Below, piece by piece: positions 17,194-25,639 of a DNA stretch of 64,000 nt. Origin of the DNA: CAYJDP01 sp964371025 (GTDB lineage Bacteria > Bacillota_I > Bacilli_A > RF39 > UBA660); NCBI GenBank assembly GCA_964371025.1, contig CAYJKH010000005.1, positions 1 to 64,000 on the forward strand. Direction: 5' to 3'. The position numbers and the translations under genes were made by a program. The notes below the pieces were generated by a model. It was not told the origin of the DNA, searched no databases, and saw only the letters and a program-made list of their open reading frames with translations. Within the stretch, counting starts at the first letter, position 1. Each line of letters begins with the position of its first letter.

Positions 17194-17718
17194 TTACTTA
17201 TTTTTTATAGGTGTTATAAGCATATGCATAACCCTACCTTCTAATTTTGGGTTTGATTCTACTGTTGCAAATTCGCTAACTTTATCAGCAAATTTTTCTA
17301 ATACTTCTTTACCTAAACTAGTATGCGCCATCTGACGTCCTTTAAATCTAACAGTTAATTTTACTTTACCGCCTTTTTCTAAATGTTTCGATGCATTTCT
17401 TAATTTTGTTTCAAAATCTCCTACATCAATAACTGGTGATAAACGAAATTCTTTTATTTCAATTCTTGTTGCTTTTTGTTTCTTTTGAGCTTCTTTTTCC
17501 TTTTTTTGTTTTTCATAACGGTATTTATTATAATCCATTACTTTACAAACAGGTGGTTTTGCTCCTGGACTTATTAATACTAAATCTAGTGAAGCATAAT
17601 TAGCCAATGTTAAAGCATCCTTTATTGGTTTAATCCCAACTTGTTCTCCATTTGGTCCTATTACTAAAACCTCTGGAGCTTTAATTTGTTCATTTATCAG
17701 GTTATTATTTTTTGCGAT
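17194..17718 (-). CDS. infC: translation initiation factor IF-3, probable non-AUG (AUC) start
   Basis: IF-3 binds the 30S and proofreads the start codon. The 174 residues contain NEQIKAPEVLVIGPNGEQVG, the DLVLISPGAKPPVCKVMDY segment, the Lys-rich interdomain helix and the C-terminal domain ending in the MHMLITP strand. The ribosome site GGAGGTG is followed after six bases by ATC (17718-17716), and this residue aligns with the start of Bacillus IF-3. The only upstream ATG (17733) runs into the ribosome site itself. A rare start is the known basis of infC autoregulation. Confidence 0.93.
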   Translation of the reverse strand: MAKNNNLINEQIKAPEVLVIGPNGEQVGIKPIKDALTLANYASLDLVLISPGAKPPVCKVMDYNKYRYEKQKKEKEAQKKQKATRIEIKEFRLSPVIDVGDFETKLRNASKHLEKGGKVKLTVRFKGRQMAHTSLGKEVLEKFADKVSEFATVESNPKLEGRVMHMLITPIKNK

Positions 17719-17770
17719 ATCAAACACCTCCATTACATAAGAAAAGTGAGTATAAAAAATTATACCCACT

Positions 17771-17868
17771 AAAAAACCAATACTTATATTATATATAAAT
17801 TGTATTCGGCGTTTTACCCAAGGCTATGGCCATCAGGTGGATATAAAATCTCTTTCCTTTTCTCGATA
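17771..17868 (-). promoter_or_regulatory. infC operon leader with intrinsic terminator (L20-leader candidate)
   Basis: The leader between the promoter and infC is about 150 nt and GC-rich in its first half (CCACCTGATGGCCATAGCC). It ends in a strong terminator: CCGAATAC (17809-17802) pairs with GTATTGG (17783-17777), with an AT-rich inner stem, then TTTTTT (17776-17771). Attenuation by L20 is known before infC-rpmI-rplT in Bacillus. I infer the same here without a covariance search. Confidence 0.65.
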
Positions 17869-17874
17869 CATTAA

Positions 17875-17903
17875 ATTATAAAGTATTTTCCTTTATAAGT
17901 CAA
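17875..17903 (-). promoter_or_regulatory. promoter for the infC operon
   Basis: On the minus strand TTGACT (17903-17898) and TATAAT (17880-17875) are separated by 17 bases, a near-perfect vegetative promoter. It overlaps the 3' end of the upstream gene. Confidence 0.85.
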
Positions 17904-18483
17904 CAGTTTTATTGTTTTTCTTTTTTCTTTTGATTTTTTTCACAGGATTTTCCTCTTGATGAATAGCAATCTTTTTTCCATATACTCTAATAGTTCTTCT
18001 TCCAAAAATTTCTTCTTCTGAATATCTAAACCCATTTTTAATGTACTCATCTAGTAAAGTTGCAATTATTATTTTCTTTTTTCTTGTATTTTTATAAAAA
18101 CTTTTATCTATTATAATTTTATTATTTAAGTTTTCCTCAATTAATAAAGGATTACTATTATTAATATATGAGTTATGATCTTCCAGTATTGCATCTGCAT
18201 TTTGCAGCATTCTTGTATTACTTAAATAAAGTTCAAAACCTAAGCGTTTTGCAAACTTTTCTATATCCAATGGTTGTTCCCACTTTTCAATCAATAATAA
18301 CTTCTTTATTTTAGTTACATGTGGTATATCCTCATCAATTATTATTTCTTCTATTATTTTATTATATGAATCTGCAATATCTCTTTCAATTGGAATATCA
18401 TAAGGTCCAGTTTGTAAATACTCTCTTTTGTCATACATATTATCTATTTCAACAATATCTGACAATGTTTCTATTCTATGCAT
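17893..18483 (-). CDS. ImmA/IrrE-like protein lacking the zinc motif
   Basis: The 196 residues resemble the ImmA/IrrE metallopeptidase layout. DIEKFAKRLGFELYLS matches the usual start of that domain, and a strand with NKIIIDKSFYKNTRKKK precedes the helix where HExxH is expected. That helix reads IIIATLLDEYIKNGF, so the zinc histidines are missing and the protein is probably not a protease. An acidic N-terminal part and a basic tail flank the domain. The start at 18483 follows GGGGGAG. It lies next to a hybrid kinase gene; a partner is not evident. Confidence 0.5.
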   Translation of the reverse strand: MHRIETLSDIVEIDNMYDKREYLQTGPYDIPIERDIADSYNKIIEEIIIDEDIPHVTKIKKLLLIEKWEQPLDIEKFAKRLGFELYLSNTRMLQNADAILEDHNSYINNSNPLLIEENLNNKIIIDKSFYKNTRKKKIIIATLLDEYIKNGFRYSEEEIFGRRTIRVYGKKIAIHQEENPVKKIKRKKKNNKTVDL

Positions 18484-18508
18484 AATTCTCCCCCTTTTTG
18501 GCTGTATT

Positions 18509-18536
18509 ATTATATCATACATTTAAAAAATTACAA
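18509..18536 (-). promoter_or_regulatory. candidate promoter for the ImmA-like gene
   Basis: On the minus strand TTGTAA (18536-18531) and TATAAT (18514-18509) are separated by 16 bases, about 25 bases before the gene's ribosome site. Confidence 0.55.
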
Positions 18537-18537
18537 G

Positions 18538-18563
18538 AAAAAAAGCAAAATTTCTTTGCTTAT
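18538..18563 (-). terminator. terminator after the first hybrid kinase
   Basis: On the minus strand AAGCAAA and TTTGCTT form a stem with a small loop, followed by TTTTTC, overlapping the kinase stop region. Confidence 0.7.
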
Positions 18564-20407
18564 ACTATTTCTTTAATTACTTCTACTAATTTATCTTTTG
18601 TCATTGGTTTAGCTATATAGTTTACAAAACCTTCTGCTAAATATTTATTTTCTGCTCCGGCAATTGCATCAGCAGTTAGAGCAATTGTTGGAATACTAAA
18701 TAATTCTTTTTCTTTTAATTTTTTTAGTGTTTCTACCCCATCCATTAGTGGCATCATTATATCCATTAATATTAAATCATATTCATTTCCGATTTTTACT
18801 TTTTCTAAACATTCGATCCCATTGTAACATTCTTCTATTGTAAAATTAAATCCTTCCAACATTTTTTTTGCTACTTTAATATTAATTTTATTATCATCTA
18901 CTATTAATATTCTTTTATCTCCAAATAACTTATCAGTAGTACTTTCAAAATCTAATATATCAATTTCTTCTTCATTTATTTCTTTATTAAATTTATGAAT
19001 TATTTGAGGTAATGTAACAGTAAACAAAGTTCCTTCACCATAATTACTATTTACATTAATAGTACCATTCATTAACTCAACTAATTGTTTTGTTATTGCA
19101 AGACCTAGTCCAGTCCCTTCTGTTGTACTATTCTTTTCAACTTCAATTCTTTCAAATTTTTCAAATAATTTTTTAATATCTTCTACTTTTATACCGCGGC
19201 CTGTATCTTCTACTGTTATTATTAAACTTGTTTTCATTTTTTCTAAATTATTAATTGCTTTAAGTTTTATTTTTATTGTACCTGACTCAGTATATTTAGA
19301 AGCATTTGATATTAAATTATTTAAAATCGATTTTACATGAATTTTATCTCCTAGTAATAAATCTGGAATATCTTTAGAAATATCTACAATTACCTCTAAT
19401 TCTTTTTCTTTTATTCTTCCTTTATTTATTTTTAGAATATTTGTTAATTCTTCTTTTATAGAATAAGGTACTGCTGTTACAGTCATTTTATTAGTCTCTA
19501 TTTTATTAATGTCTAAAATATTACCTACTATATCAAGTAATGTTTGAGACGCATTAACTATATCTGTTGTATCTTCTTTATATTTTTTAGGAATATCATT
19601 TTGTTCACTTAAATAAGTTGAAAGCCCTACTATTGCATTAAGAGGAGTTCTTATTTCATGAGACATACTTGATAAAAAATCACTTTTTGCATTATTAGCT
19701 TTTACGGCATTATTTCTTGCTACATTAAGTTCACTAATTGTTTTTATATCTGGGTTTTCAATTGTGTGAAACATTAAAAATATAATAATAGTTTGCACTA
19801 AATTAATAAGTAAAATTTCAGGATAAAACTTTTCTACCAAAACAGTTACCCCAATTAATAAAACAAAAAAGATAACAGGATAATAAGTTTTATTACTTAT
19901 TTTTTTATAATTTTTTATTAATATCATAATAACTAAAGATACTGTAATTGAAGACATTAATATTAAAAAATCAAAACTTAAACCTTCAGCATAATTAACA
20001 TTAATACCTTTGGTTACATAAAGTGGTAAAGCATATATTATTAAAACTGACACAGCAAAGATCCATCTTATTGATATTAAAGGTTTTCTATAAATTTTTT
20101 TTATTTCATCATCGCTATATTCATCTTTTTTAGATACTACAAATGCATATACTCCAAATAAGATAATCCACCCTAAAATTAAAACATTTTGAGTTTTTAA
20201 TAATAAATATGATAAAAAATTCAAACTACTACCATGAGTTAAAATGAATAATAATATTTCAATAATAATAGATATAGCTGTATAAATTATTAGTATAGAA
20301 AAAATACTATTGTCTATATTATTAACTCTTTTTTTCGTGAAATATATCATTCCAATTATCAATAAATATATAAATGAAAGTGTATCTAAATAAATTGCTA
20401 TTTCCAT
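18560..20407 (-). CDS. membrane hybrid histidine kinase with C-terminal receiver
   Basis: Sensor kinase of 615 residues. Residues 1 to about 215 form six or seven membrane helices with no large outside loop, so the signal is probably sensed in or at the membrane. The HisKA domain has the phospho-acceptor His250 in SSMSHEIRTPLNAI. The ATPase has the N box (Asn368), DTGRGI (401-406) and GTGLGLAITK. A receiver domain follows with DD at 504-505 and the acceptor Asp549 in LILMDIMMPLMDG. It is a close paralogue of the kinase at 47194-49017. No response regulator with an output domain is adjacent. Confidence 0.93.
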   Translation of the reverse strand: MEIAIYLDTLSFIYLLIIGMIYFTKKRVNNIDNSIFSILIIYTAISIIIEILLFILTHGSSLNFLSYLLLKTQNVLILGWIILFGVYAFVVSKKDEYSDDEIKKIYRKPLISIRWIFAVSVLIIYALPLYVTKGINVNYAEGLSFDFLILMSSITVSLVIMILIKNYKKISNKTYYPVIFFVLLIGVTVLVEKFYPEILLINLVQTIIIFLMFHTIENPDIKTISELNVARNNAVKANNAKSDFLSSMSHEIRTPLNAIVGLSTYLSEQNDIPKKYKEDTTDIVNASQTLLDIVGNILDINKIETNKMTVTAVPYSIKEELTNILKINKGRIKEKELEVIVDISKDIPDLLLGDKIHVKSILNNLISNASKYTESGTIKIKLKAINNLEKMKTSLIITVEDTGRGIKVEDIKKLFEKFERIEVEKNSTTEGTGLGLAITKQLVELMNGTINVNSNYGEGTLFTVTLPQIIHKFNKEINEEEIDILDFESTTDKLFGDKRILIVDDNKINIKVAKKMLEGFNFTIEECYNGIECLEKVKIGNEYDLILMDIMMPLMDGVETLKKLKEKELFSIPTIALTADAIAGAENKYLAEGFVNYIAKPMTKDKLVEVIKEIV

Positions 20408-20452
20408 AATATATACTCCTTTTATTCTATAATTAGTATATCATATTTTAAG

Positions 20453-20486
20453 AAAAGAAAAAGAATATTTATAAAATATTCTTATT
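20453..20486 (-). terminator. terminator after glyS
   Basis: On the minus strand AAGAATATTT and AAATATTCTT form a 10-bp stem with a short loop, followed by TTTCT. It lies just past the glyS stop. Confidence 0.75.
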
Positions 20487-20488
20487 AA

Positions 20489-21856
20489 TTAAAATTTAAT
20501 TCTTTCTGCAACATATTTAGGAACTTCACTAATATCTAAAGTTATTTGTTCCATAGTATCTCTATCTCTAATTGTTACTTTGTTATCACTTAATGTATTA
20601 TCATCTACTGTAATACAAAATGGTGTTCCAATCGCATCATTTCTACGATATCTTTTACCAATTGATCCAGCATCATCATAAGTAGTCATGAATTCTTTAC
20701 TTAATAATTCATATACTTCTTCAGCTTTTTCACTATGATATTTTTTCATTAATGGTAATACTGCTACTTTATATGGAGCAATATAAGGATGAAGTCTTAA
20801 CACTTCTCTTGTTTCATTTTCCATCTCTTCTTCTTCATATGCTTCACATAATAAAGCAAGTATACTTCTATCGACTCCATATGTACTTTCTATAATGTAT
20901 GGAATATATTTTTCATTTGTTTCTGGATCTAAATATTCCATTGATACTCCACTGTAATTTTGATGTTGTGTTAAATCATAATTTGTTCTATTATGAGTAC
21001 CATTTATTTCATCATACCCCCATGGGAATTTATACATTATATCACATGCTGCTTTAGCATAAAAAACCAATTTATCATGATCATGATAATCAAGATTTTC
21101 TTCTTTAATACCTAAATCCATATAGAATTTCTTACCAAATTTTTTATAATGTTCATATAAATCTGTATCTGTTTTATCATTACAAAAAGTTTGATATTCC
21201 ATTTGTTCAAATTCTACTGTTCTAAAAGTAAAGTTACCTGGTGTAATTTCATTTCTAAAAGCTTTCCCTATTTGTCCAATACCAAATGGTAATTTACATC
21301 TACTACTTCTTAAAACATTTAAAAAATTAACATACTCACCTTGGGCATTTTCTGGTCTTAAATATATTTTTATTTTAGAATCTTCTGTTACTCCACGGTA
21401 AGTTTCAAATAACAAATTAAATTGTCTAATATCTGTGAATTCTCCTTCTCCACATTTAGGACATTTAATTTTTAAGTCATATACTTTTTTCATCATTTCT
21501 TCTGGTGTTAGTGCATCTGCTGCTTCTACTCCCGCTTCTTCTAACATTTTGTCAACTCTATGACGTGATTTACAACTTTTACAATCTATTAAAGGATCTG
21601 AAAACCCATCTACATGTCCACTTGCTTCCCACACTTTTGGATGCATTAAAATACTGGGATCTATTTCATAAGAATTTCTTTTCTCTTGAATAAATCTTTT
21701 TCTCCAAGCATCTTTTAAGTTATTTTTCATACGACTTCCTAAAGGTCCATAATCCCATGTGTTAGCAAGTCCTCCATATATTTCACTTCCTTGGTAGATA
21801 AATCCATATTGTTTACAATATGCTACTAATTTTTCCATTGTTAATTCTTTTTTCAT
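20489..21856 (-). CDS. glyS: glycyl-tRNA synthetase, single-chain (alpha2) type
   Basis: Class II enzyme that charges tRNA-Gly. The 455 residues start MKKELTMEKLVAYCKQYGFI and show YGPLGSRMKNNLKDAWRKRF, motif 2 around GKAFRNEITPGNFTFRTVEFEQME, motif 3 with ESTYGVDRSILALL, and a C-terminal anticodon-binding domain. Two Cys pairs (SCKSRH and KCPKCGEGEF) sit in the insert, where zinc is possible. The start at 21856 is 6 bases from AGGAG; the adjacent ATG at 21859 is the alternative. An ORF extending to 22030 only covers the T-box leader. This is the eukaryote/Gram-positive type, not alpha2-beta2. Confidence 0.96.
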   Translation of the reverse strand: MKKELTMEKLVAYCKQYGFIYQGSEIYGGLANTWDYGPLGSRMKNNLKDAWRKRFIQEKRNSYEIDPSILMHPKVWEASGHVDGFSDPLIDCKSCKSRHRVDKMLEEAGVEAADALTPEEMMKKVYDLKIKCPKCGEGEFTDIRQFNLLFETYRGVTEDSKIKIYLRPENAQGEYVNFLNVLRSSRCKLPFGIGQIGKAFRNEITPGNFTFRTVEFEQMEYQTFCNDKTDTDLYEHYKKFGKKFYMDLGIKEENLDYHDHDKLVFYAKAACDIMYKFPWGYDEINGTHNRTNYDLTQHQNYSGVSMEYLDPETNEKYIPYIIESTYGVDRSILALLCEAYEEEEMENETREVLRLHPYIAPYKVAVLPLMKKYHSEKAEEVYELLSKEFMTTYDDAGSIGKRYRRNDAIGTPFCITVDDNTLSDNKVTIRDRDTMEQITLDISEVPKYVAERIKF

Positions 21857-21878
21857 CATATTCTCCTTTTCTACTAAT

Positions 21879-21995
21879 AAAAAAACTCCTAGATATGTAA
21901 GGACGGATATTATCCGCGGTTCCACCTTACTTATTCTAGAAGAATCAACTCTTAGTATACTGCTCTCAAGCTTCCACCCTTGGTCATCACAACTT
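21879..21995 (-). promoter_or_regulatory. very short glycine T-box leader of glyS
   Basis: The T-box AAGGTGGAACCGCGG (21928-21914) is followed by a CGGATAATATCCG helix and TCCTTAC, a standard antiterminator. A competing terminator pairs CTAG...GTAAGG with CCTTAC...CTAG and ends in TTTTTTT (21885-21879). Upstream, Stem I appears reduced to 28 nt. AAGTT (21995-21991) pairs with AGCTT (21972-21968), and ACC (21984-21982) with GGT (21978-21976). The specifier-loop strand opposite GTGATG is GGA (21975-21973), a Gly codon. The usual distal GGTG/AG-bulge region is absent. Confidence 0.88.
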
Positions 21996-22001
21996 ATATA
22001 T

Positions 22002-22030
22002 ATAATATTCCTTTTTATATTAATTGTCAA
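22002..22030 (-). promoter_or_regulatory. promoter for the glyS T-box transcript
   Basis: On the minus strand TTGACA (22030-22025) and TATTAT (22007-22002) are separated by 17 bases. It overlaps the last codons of recO. The expected transcription start, about 7 bases downstream, falls at the first base of the short Stem I. Confidence 0.85.
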
Positions 22031-22766
22031 TTGTTATTTTTTCTATCTTATTTAAAAACTTTTTTGTTTTAAAATATAGACCCGTATATCTATCATAGTA
22101 ATCATCTAAGAAATCCATTATTTCCTTAATTATACTTCTATCTAAATCTAACTTTGTAATCTTAGAAATATCTACAAGGGATAATAACCTTATCATCTTA
22201 ATCGTTTCTTCTTTTACAATGCCTTCATTTGTATAACAATCTCTACAAATATATCCGCCACTATAAGAAGATAGTGTAATGATTCCTTTTTGATTACCAC
22301 AAATTGCACAGCCATCAATATTTGGTTTTACTCCTAAGAAATCTAAAAGTCTAATTTCTAAAATACTAGTCAATATTAGTGAATCAAATCCTTCATCCAT
22401 TTTAGATAAGGTACTTTTTAATACCTCATAAATTTCCGGATCATTATTTTGCTTAATTACTTGTGTAACTAAATCAAGACTCAATGAAGCATAACTAAGT
22501 TTTTCTAAATCAGTTAATATTGTAGAATATGAATTAATTAAATCTACACTAATTAAAGTTGATAATTTTCCTTCTTTATAATATATATGGAATTTTCCAT
22601 ATACTAGTTTTCTACTAACTGCTCTTAATTTACTTTTTAAATTACGACATCCTTTAGACATTATTCCAATAAGTCCTAATTCTTTAGTTAAAACATTAAT
22701 AATTTTACTAGATTCACTATAATTAGTTTCAGATAATATTATTCCTTCGACACTTTTTATTTCCAT
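22020..22766 (-). CDS. recO: DNA repair protein RecO
   Basis: Recombination mediator that helps load RecA with RecR. The 248 residues have the N-terminal OB domain (EGIILSETNYSESSKIINVLTK and GLIGIMSKGCR), a helical middle, and a zinc module with CAICG and YICRDC. It starts one base inside the era stop (TAATG-type overlap), following the conserved era-recO order. Confidence 0.94.
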   Translation of the reverse strand: MEIKSVEGIILSETNYSESSKIINVLTKELGLIGIMSKGCRNLKSKLRAVSRKLVYGKFHIYYKEGKLSTLISVDLINSYSTILTDLEKLSYASLSLDLVTQVIKQNNDPEIYEVLKSTLSKMDEGFDSLILTSILEIRLLDFLGVKPNIDGCAICGNQKGIITLSSYSGGYICRDCYTNEGIVKEETIKMIRLLSLVDISKITKLDLDRSIIKEIMDFLDDYYDRYTGLYFKTKKFLNKIEKITIDN

Positions 22767-23653
22767 TACTCTTCATCATCCAGTCCAAGTTCTTTAAAAT
22801 ACTTAACTTCATCTCTCCAATTTTTTAGTGTTTTAACATGGGTTTCTAAAAAGACTTTTTTGCCAAGAAATTTTTCCATATCATGTCTTGCTCTGCTACC
22901 TATTTCTTTTAGTAAACTCCCACCTTTTCCAATAACTATTTTCTTTAAATTATCTCTATCTACTACTATTAGCACTTGAATATGAACTAATTTTTCATCT
23001 TCTTGATAATTTTCAACATAACAAGTTACAGCGTGAGGCACTTCTTTTTTTGTTAATTCTAACACTTTTTCTCTAACAAACTCGCCCATAATAAATCTTG
23101 TAGATACATTTGTTAATTCTTCCTCGCTATAAATTTTATCACTATCATCTAATTTAGTTTTTATAACCTCTATCAGCTTTTGACCATTGTCCTTTTTTAA
23201 AGCTGATAATGGGATAATTTCTTCGAAGTCATATAAATCTTTTAACTCTGAAATTTGTTTTAATAATAAACCTTTTTCTTTAACCTGATCAACTTTATTT
23301 AACACTAAAATAACTTTAGCTTCGCTATCTTTTAATCTATTTAAAACAAATAAGTCTCCTTTTCCAAATCCCTTTGCAATATCTACTAAGAAAAGAACTA
23401 CTTCAACATTATCAGTGTTAATATAAGCTTTTTTATTCATAATATTTCCTAGTTTATGGTTTGGTTTATGAATACCGGGAGTATCTATAAAGATAATTTG
23501 AGAATTATCATCATTATAAATACCTTGAATAACATTTCTTGTTGTCCCTGCTACATTACTAGTTATCGCCAACTTCATTCCTAATATATTATTTAATAAA
23601 GTAGATTTTCCAACATTAGGTCGCCCTACAATACTTACAAATCCTACTTTCAT
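22766..23653 (-). CDS. era: GTPase Era
   Basis: Ras-like GTPase that binds the 3' end of 16S rRNA in 30S maturation. The 295 residues contain G1 GRPNVGKST, a switch with AGTTRNVIQGI, G3 DTPGIHKP, G4 LNKVD and a C-terminal KH domain with VIGKGGSLLKEIG. It overlaps cdd by 4 bases (ATGA) and recO by 1 base. The ybeY-cdd-era-recO order is typical of Bacillota. Confidence 0.97.
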   Translation of the reverse strand: MKVGFVSIVGRPNVGKSTLLNNILGMKLAITSNVAGTTRNVIQGIYNDDNSQIIFIDTPGIHKPNHKLGNIMNKKAYINTDNVEVVLFLVDIAKGFGKGDLFVLNRLKDSEAKVILVLNKVDQVKEKGLLLKQISELKDLYDFEEIIPLSALKKDNGQKLIEVIKTKLDDSDKIYSEEELTNVSTRFIMGEFVREKVLELTKKEVPHAVTCYVENYQEDEKLVHIQVLIVVDRDNLKKIVIGKGGSLLKEIGSRARHDMEKFLGKKVFLETHVKTLKNWRDEVKYFKELGLDDEE

Positions 23654-24036
23654 ACTAAATCTTCACTTCCAAAAGGAAAAGGACAAATATCACTTACTTT
23701 AAATTCTTTAAATTCACCATTAGTTTTAAAACATCTAACTACTGCATCAGTTTCAAAAAACTCACTAATTACTTGGCGACAAATAAAACATGGCATTCCA
23801 ATTTCACCACTAGAAACCATAATATTTATCTCTTTAAAGTCCCCTTTTTTATATCCATTTGTAACAGCATTTAAAATAGCATTTCTCTCAGCACAAATAG
23901 TAGCCCCATATGAAGCATTTTCTACATTAACCCCATAAAATTCTTGATTATCTTTAGTAACTACTACACAACTAACTTGATATTTTGAGTATGGTGCATA
24001 AGCTTTTTCTTGTAAATTAAATAATTTTTCTTTCAT
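23650..24036 (-). CDS. cdd: cytidine deaminase
   Basis: Pyrimidine salvage enzyme that deaminates cytidine and deoxycytidine. The 128 residues have the zinc site CAERNAI (Cys48, catalytic Glu50) and PCFICRQ (Cys83, Cys86), plus FYGVNVENASYG for ribose binding. It is the homotetrameric short form. It sits between ybeY (2-base gap) and era (4-base overlap). Confidence 0.96.
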   Translation of the reverse strand: MKEKLFNLQEKAYAPYSKYQVSCVVVTKDNQEFYGVNVENASYGATICAERNAILNAVTNGYKKGDFKEINIMVSSGEIGMPCFICRQVISEFFETDAVVRCFKTNGEFKEFKVSDICPFPFGSEDLV

Positions 24037-24038
24037 AA

Positions 24039-24485
24039 TTATCTCCTTATATCTTTTTCATTTAATATTATATTTTGTTTTTCATTCATTATTTCTTCTT
24101 CATCAACTGTTTCATGATCATATCCTAGTAAATGGTAAAAACCATGAACTGCTAAAAAGCAAAGTTCTCTTTCTAGAGAATGATTATATTCATTAGCTTG
24201 TTCTTTAGCTTTATCAATTGATATAAATATATCTCCTAAAATTCTATAATTATCTACTCCTACCATATTTTTTTCATCTTCTAAAGCAAAAGTAATAACA
24301 TCTGTACTATAATCTTTATTACGGTAATCTTTATTTAAAGATAAGATATATTCATTATCTACTATAATAACATTAAATTCACCTTCTTTTAAAGACTCCT
24401 TTTTTATAGCATATTCTAATACTTCTTCTATCTTTTTTATTTCATCTATTTTATAATCTGTTTCATTAAATACTTTGAACTTCAT
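24039..24485 (-). CDS. ybeY: endoribonuclease YbeY (16S rRNA maturation)
   Basis: Zinc-dependent single-strand RNase involved in 16S 3'-end processing and 70S quality control. The 148 residues have the signature HGFYHLLGYDH (three zinc histidines) and the upstream conserved TDVITFALED segment. Length and context before cdd-era are standard. The usual partner phoH is not seen upstream; a VanZ-like gene is there instead. Confidence 0.96.
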   Translation of the reverse strand: MKFKVFNETDYKIDEIKKIEEVLEYAIKKESLKEGEFNVIIVDNEYILSLNKDYRNKDYSTDVITFALEDEKNMVGVDNYRILGDIFISIDKAKEQANEYNHSLERELCFLAVHGFYHLLGYDHETVDEEEIMNEKQNIILNEKDIRR

Positions 24486-24494
24486 TACTCCTCC

Positions 24495-25097
24495 TTATAT
24501 TACCCATATTATAATCAATGTAATAACTATAACAGCTAAAACATTTAAAAAATGATCACTTTTAAATACTCTTGGAAGTTTATTAGCTATTTTTACAAAT
24601 ACATAATATAAAATAAATCCAATTATTCCCCCTGAAACATTTAAAATAATATCATCTATATCAAATACTCTACCTATTATTAACTGGACCACTTCAATTG
24701 AAGATGACGCTATAATAGTAAGTATTAGTGGTATATATATTTTTTTAGACTTTAAATAAAAGCTTACAAATATACCAAAAGGCAAAAACATCAAAATATT
24801 CCCTATGATATTTTTTATAAATAAACGGCTTCCTAGTTCATATCTTAATATCTCATTAAAAGGTGTGAAGTTATTGGTTGTCCAAGTCGCTGTTTCTTGA
24901 AATGTTACAATTTGAAATAAACATAATACATATGTTATAAAACTTAAGTTTATAAGTTCTTTATATAGCACTATTTTTTCTTTATTTTTTAGTATATACG
25001 AAATTCTTAAAGTAACAATAATTACAATAGATATTACAACCATAGGCCATGTAGTTTCAATTACACCATTAATTGTATTTGCAAGTGGTCCTAACAT
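24495..25097 (-). CDS. VanZ-family membrane protein
   Basis: The 200-residue protein has five or six membrane helices. Family marks include NFTPFNEILRYELG after the second helix, NIIGNILMFLPFGIFVSFYLK, and the SSIEVVQLIIGRVFDIDDIILNVSGG block. VanZ proteins affect teicoplanin sensitivity in some strains, but the molecular activity is unknown. It starts after AGAGGTGAT and may be the first gene of the ybeY-cdd-era-recO transcript. A 13-base element shared with two other sites lies 25-40 bases upstream. Confidence 0.85.
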   Translation of the reverse strand: MLGPLANTINGVIETTWPMVVISIVIIVTLRISYILKNKEKIVLYKELINLSFITYVLCLFQIVTFQETATWTTNNFTPFNEILRYELGSRLFIKNIIGNILMFLPFGIFVSFYLKSKKIYIPLILTIIASSSIEVVQLIIGRVFDIDDIILNVSGGIIGFILYYVFVKIANKLPRVFKSDHFLNVLAVIVITLIIIWVI

Positions 25098-25151
25098 ATT
25101 ATCACCTCTTTATTCCTCTAACTTATTATTAAAGTTTACTACTTTTATTCC

Positions 25152-25595
25152 TTATAAATTTGAAAGTTTTTCCTTTATAATATTACTTACTTCTTTCATA
25201 TTAGCAACACCTTTTAATTTAGCTGTTGCAAGTCCCATAATTTTTCCCATATCTTTATTGCTACTTGGATTAACTTCAAGAAAAATATTATTAATTATTT
25301 CATTTACTTTTTCATTACTTAATTGTTCTGGTAAATAGTTTAGTAATATATTAATTTCTTCTTCATTTTTAATTACTAAATCATCTCTATTAGCTTTAGC
25401 AAACTCAACATTAGCCTCTCTTCTCATTTTAATTTGTTTATTAATAACATCCATTGCTAATTCATCATTTTTTTCTCTTTTGGTATTAATGTGTTCTAAA
25501 TCAATAGCGGCTTTTACAGTTCTAATAACTATTAATTTTTCTTTCTCTTTATTTTTCATTGCTGTGATCATATCACTTTGTAATTGTTCAATCAT
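25152..25595 (-). CDS. yqeY: GatB/YqeY domain protein
   Basis: The 147-residue protein is the stand-alone version of the tail domain of GatB. It starts MIEQLQSDMITAMKNKEKEK and contains EEINILLNYLPEQLS and MGKIMGLATAKLKGVANM. A tRNA-related role is presumed from the family. The start at 25595 lies 8 bases after AGGAG; the ORF runs open into rpsU but that part is a shadow. The rpsU-yqeY pair is a conserved Bacillota arrangement, with a terminator between them here. Confidence 0.93.
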   Translation of the reverse strand: MIEQLQSDMITAMKNKEKEKLIVIRTVKAAIDLEHINTKREKNDELAMDVINKQIKMRREANVEFAKANRDDLVIKNEEEINILLNYLPEQLSNEKVNEIINNIFLEVNPSSNKDMGKIMGLATAKLKGVANMKEVSNIIKEKLSNL

Positions 25596-25639
25596 ATTCA
25601 TTTCTCCTGTTTTTATTATACTATATTTATTTAAAATAA

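Noticed and set aside
21857..22030. N-terminal extension of GlyRS up to 22030
   Set aside because: The extension covers the promoter, T-box and terminator and has no homology to GlyRS.
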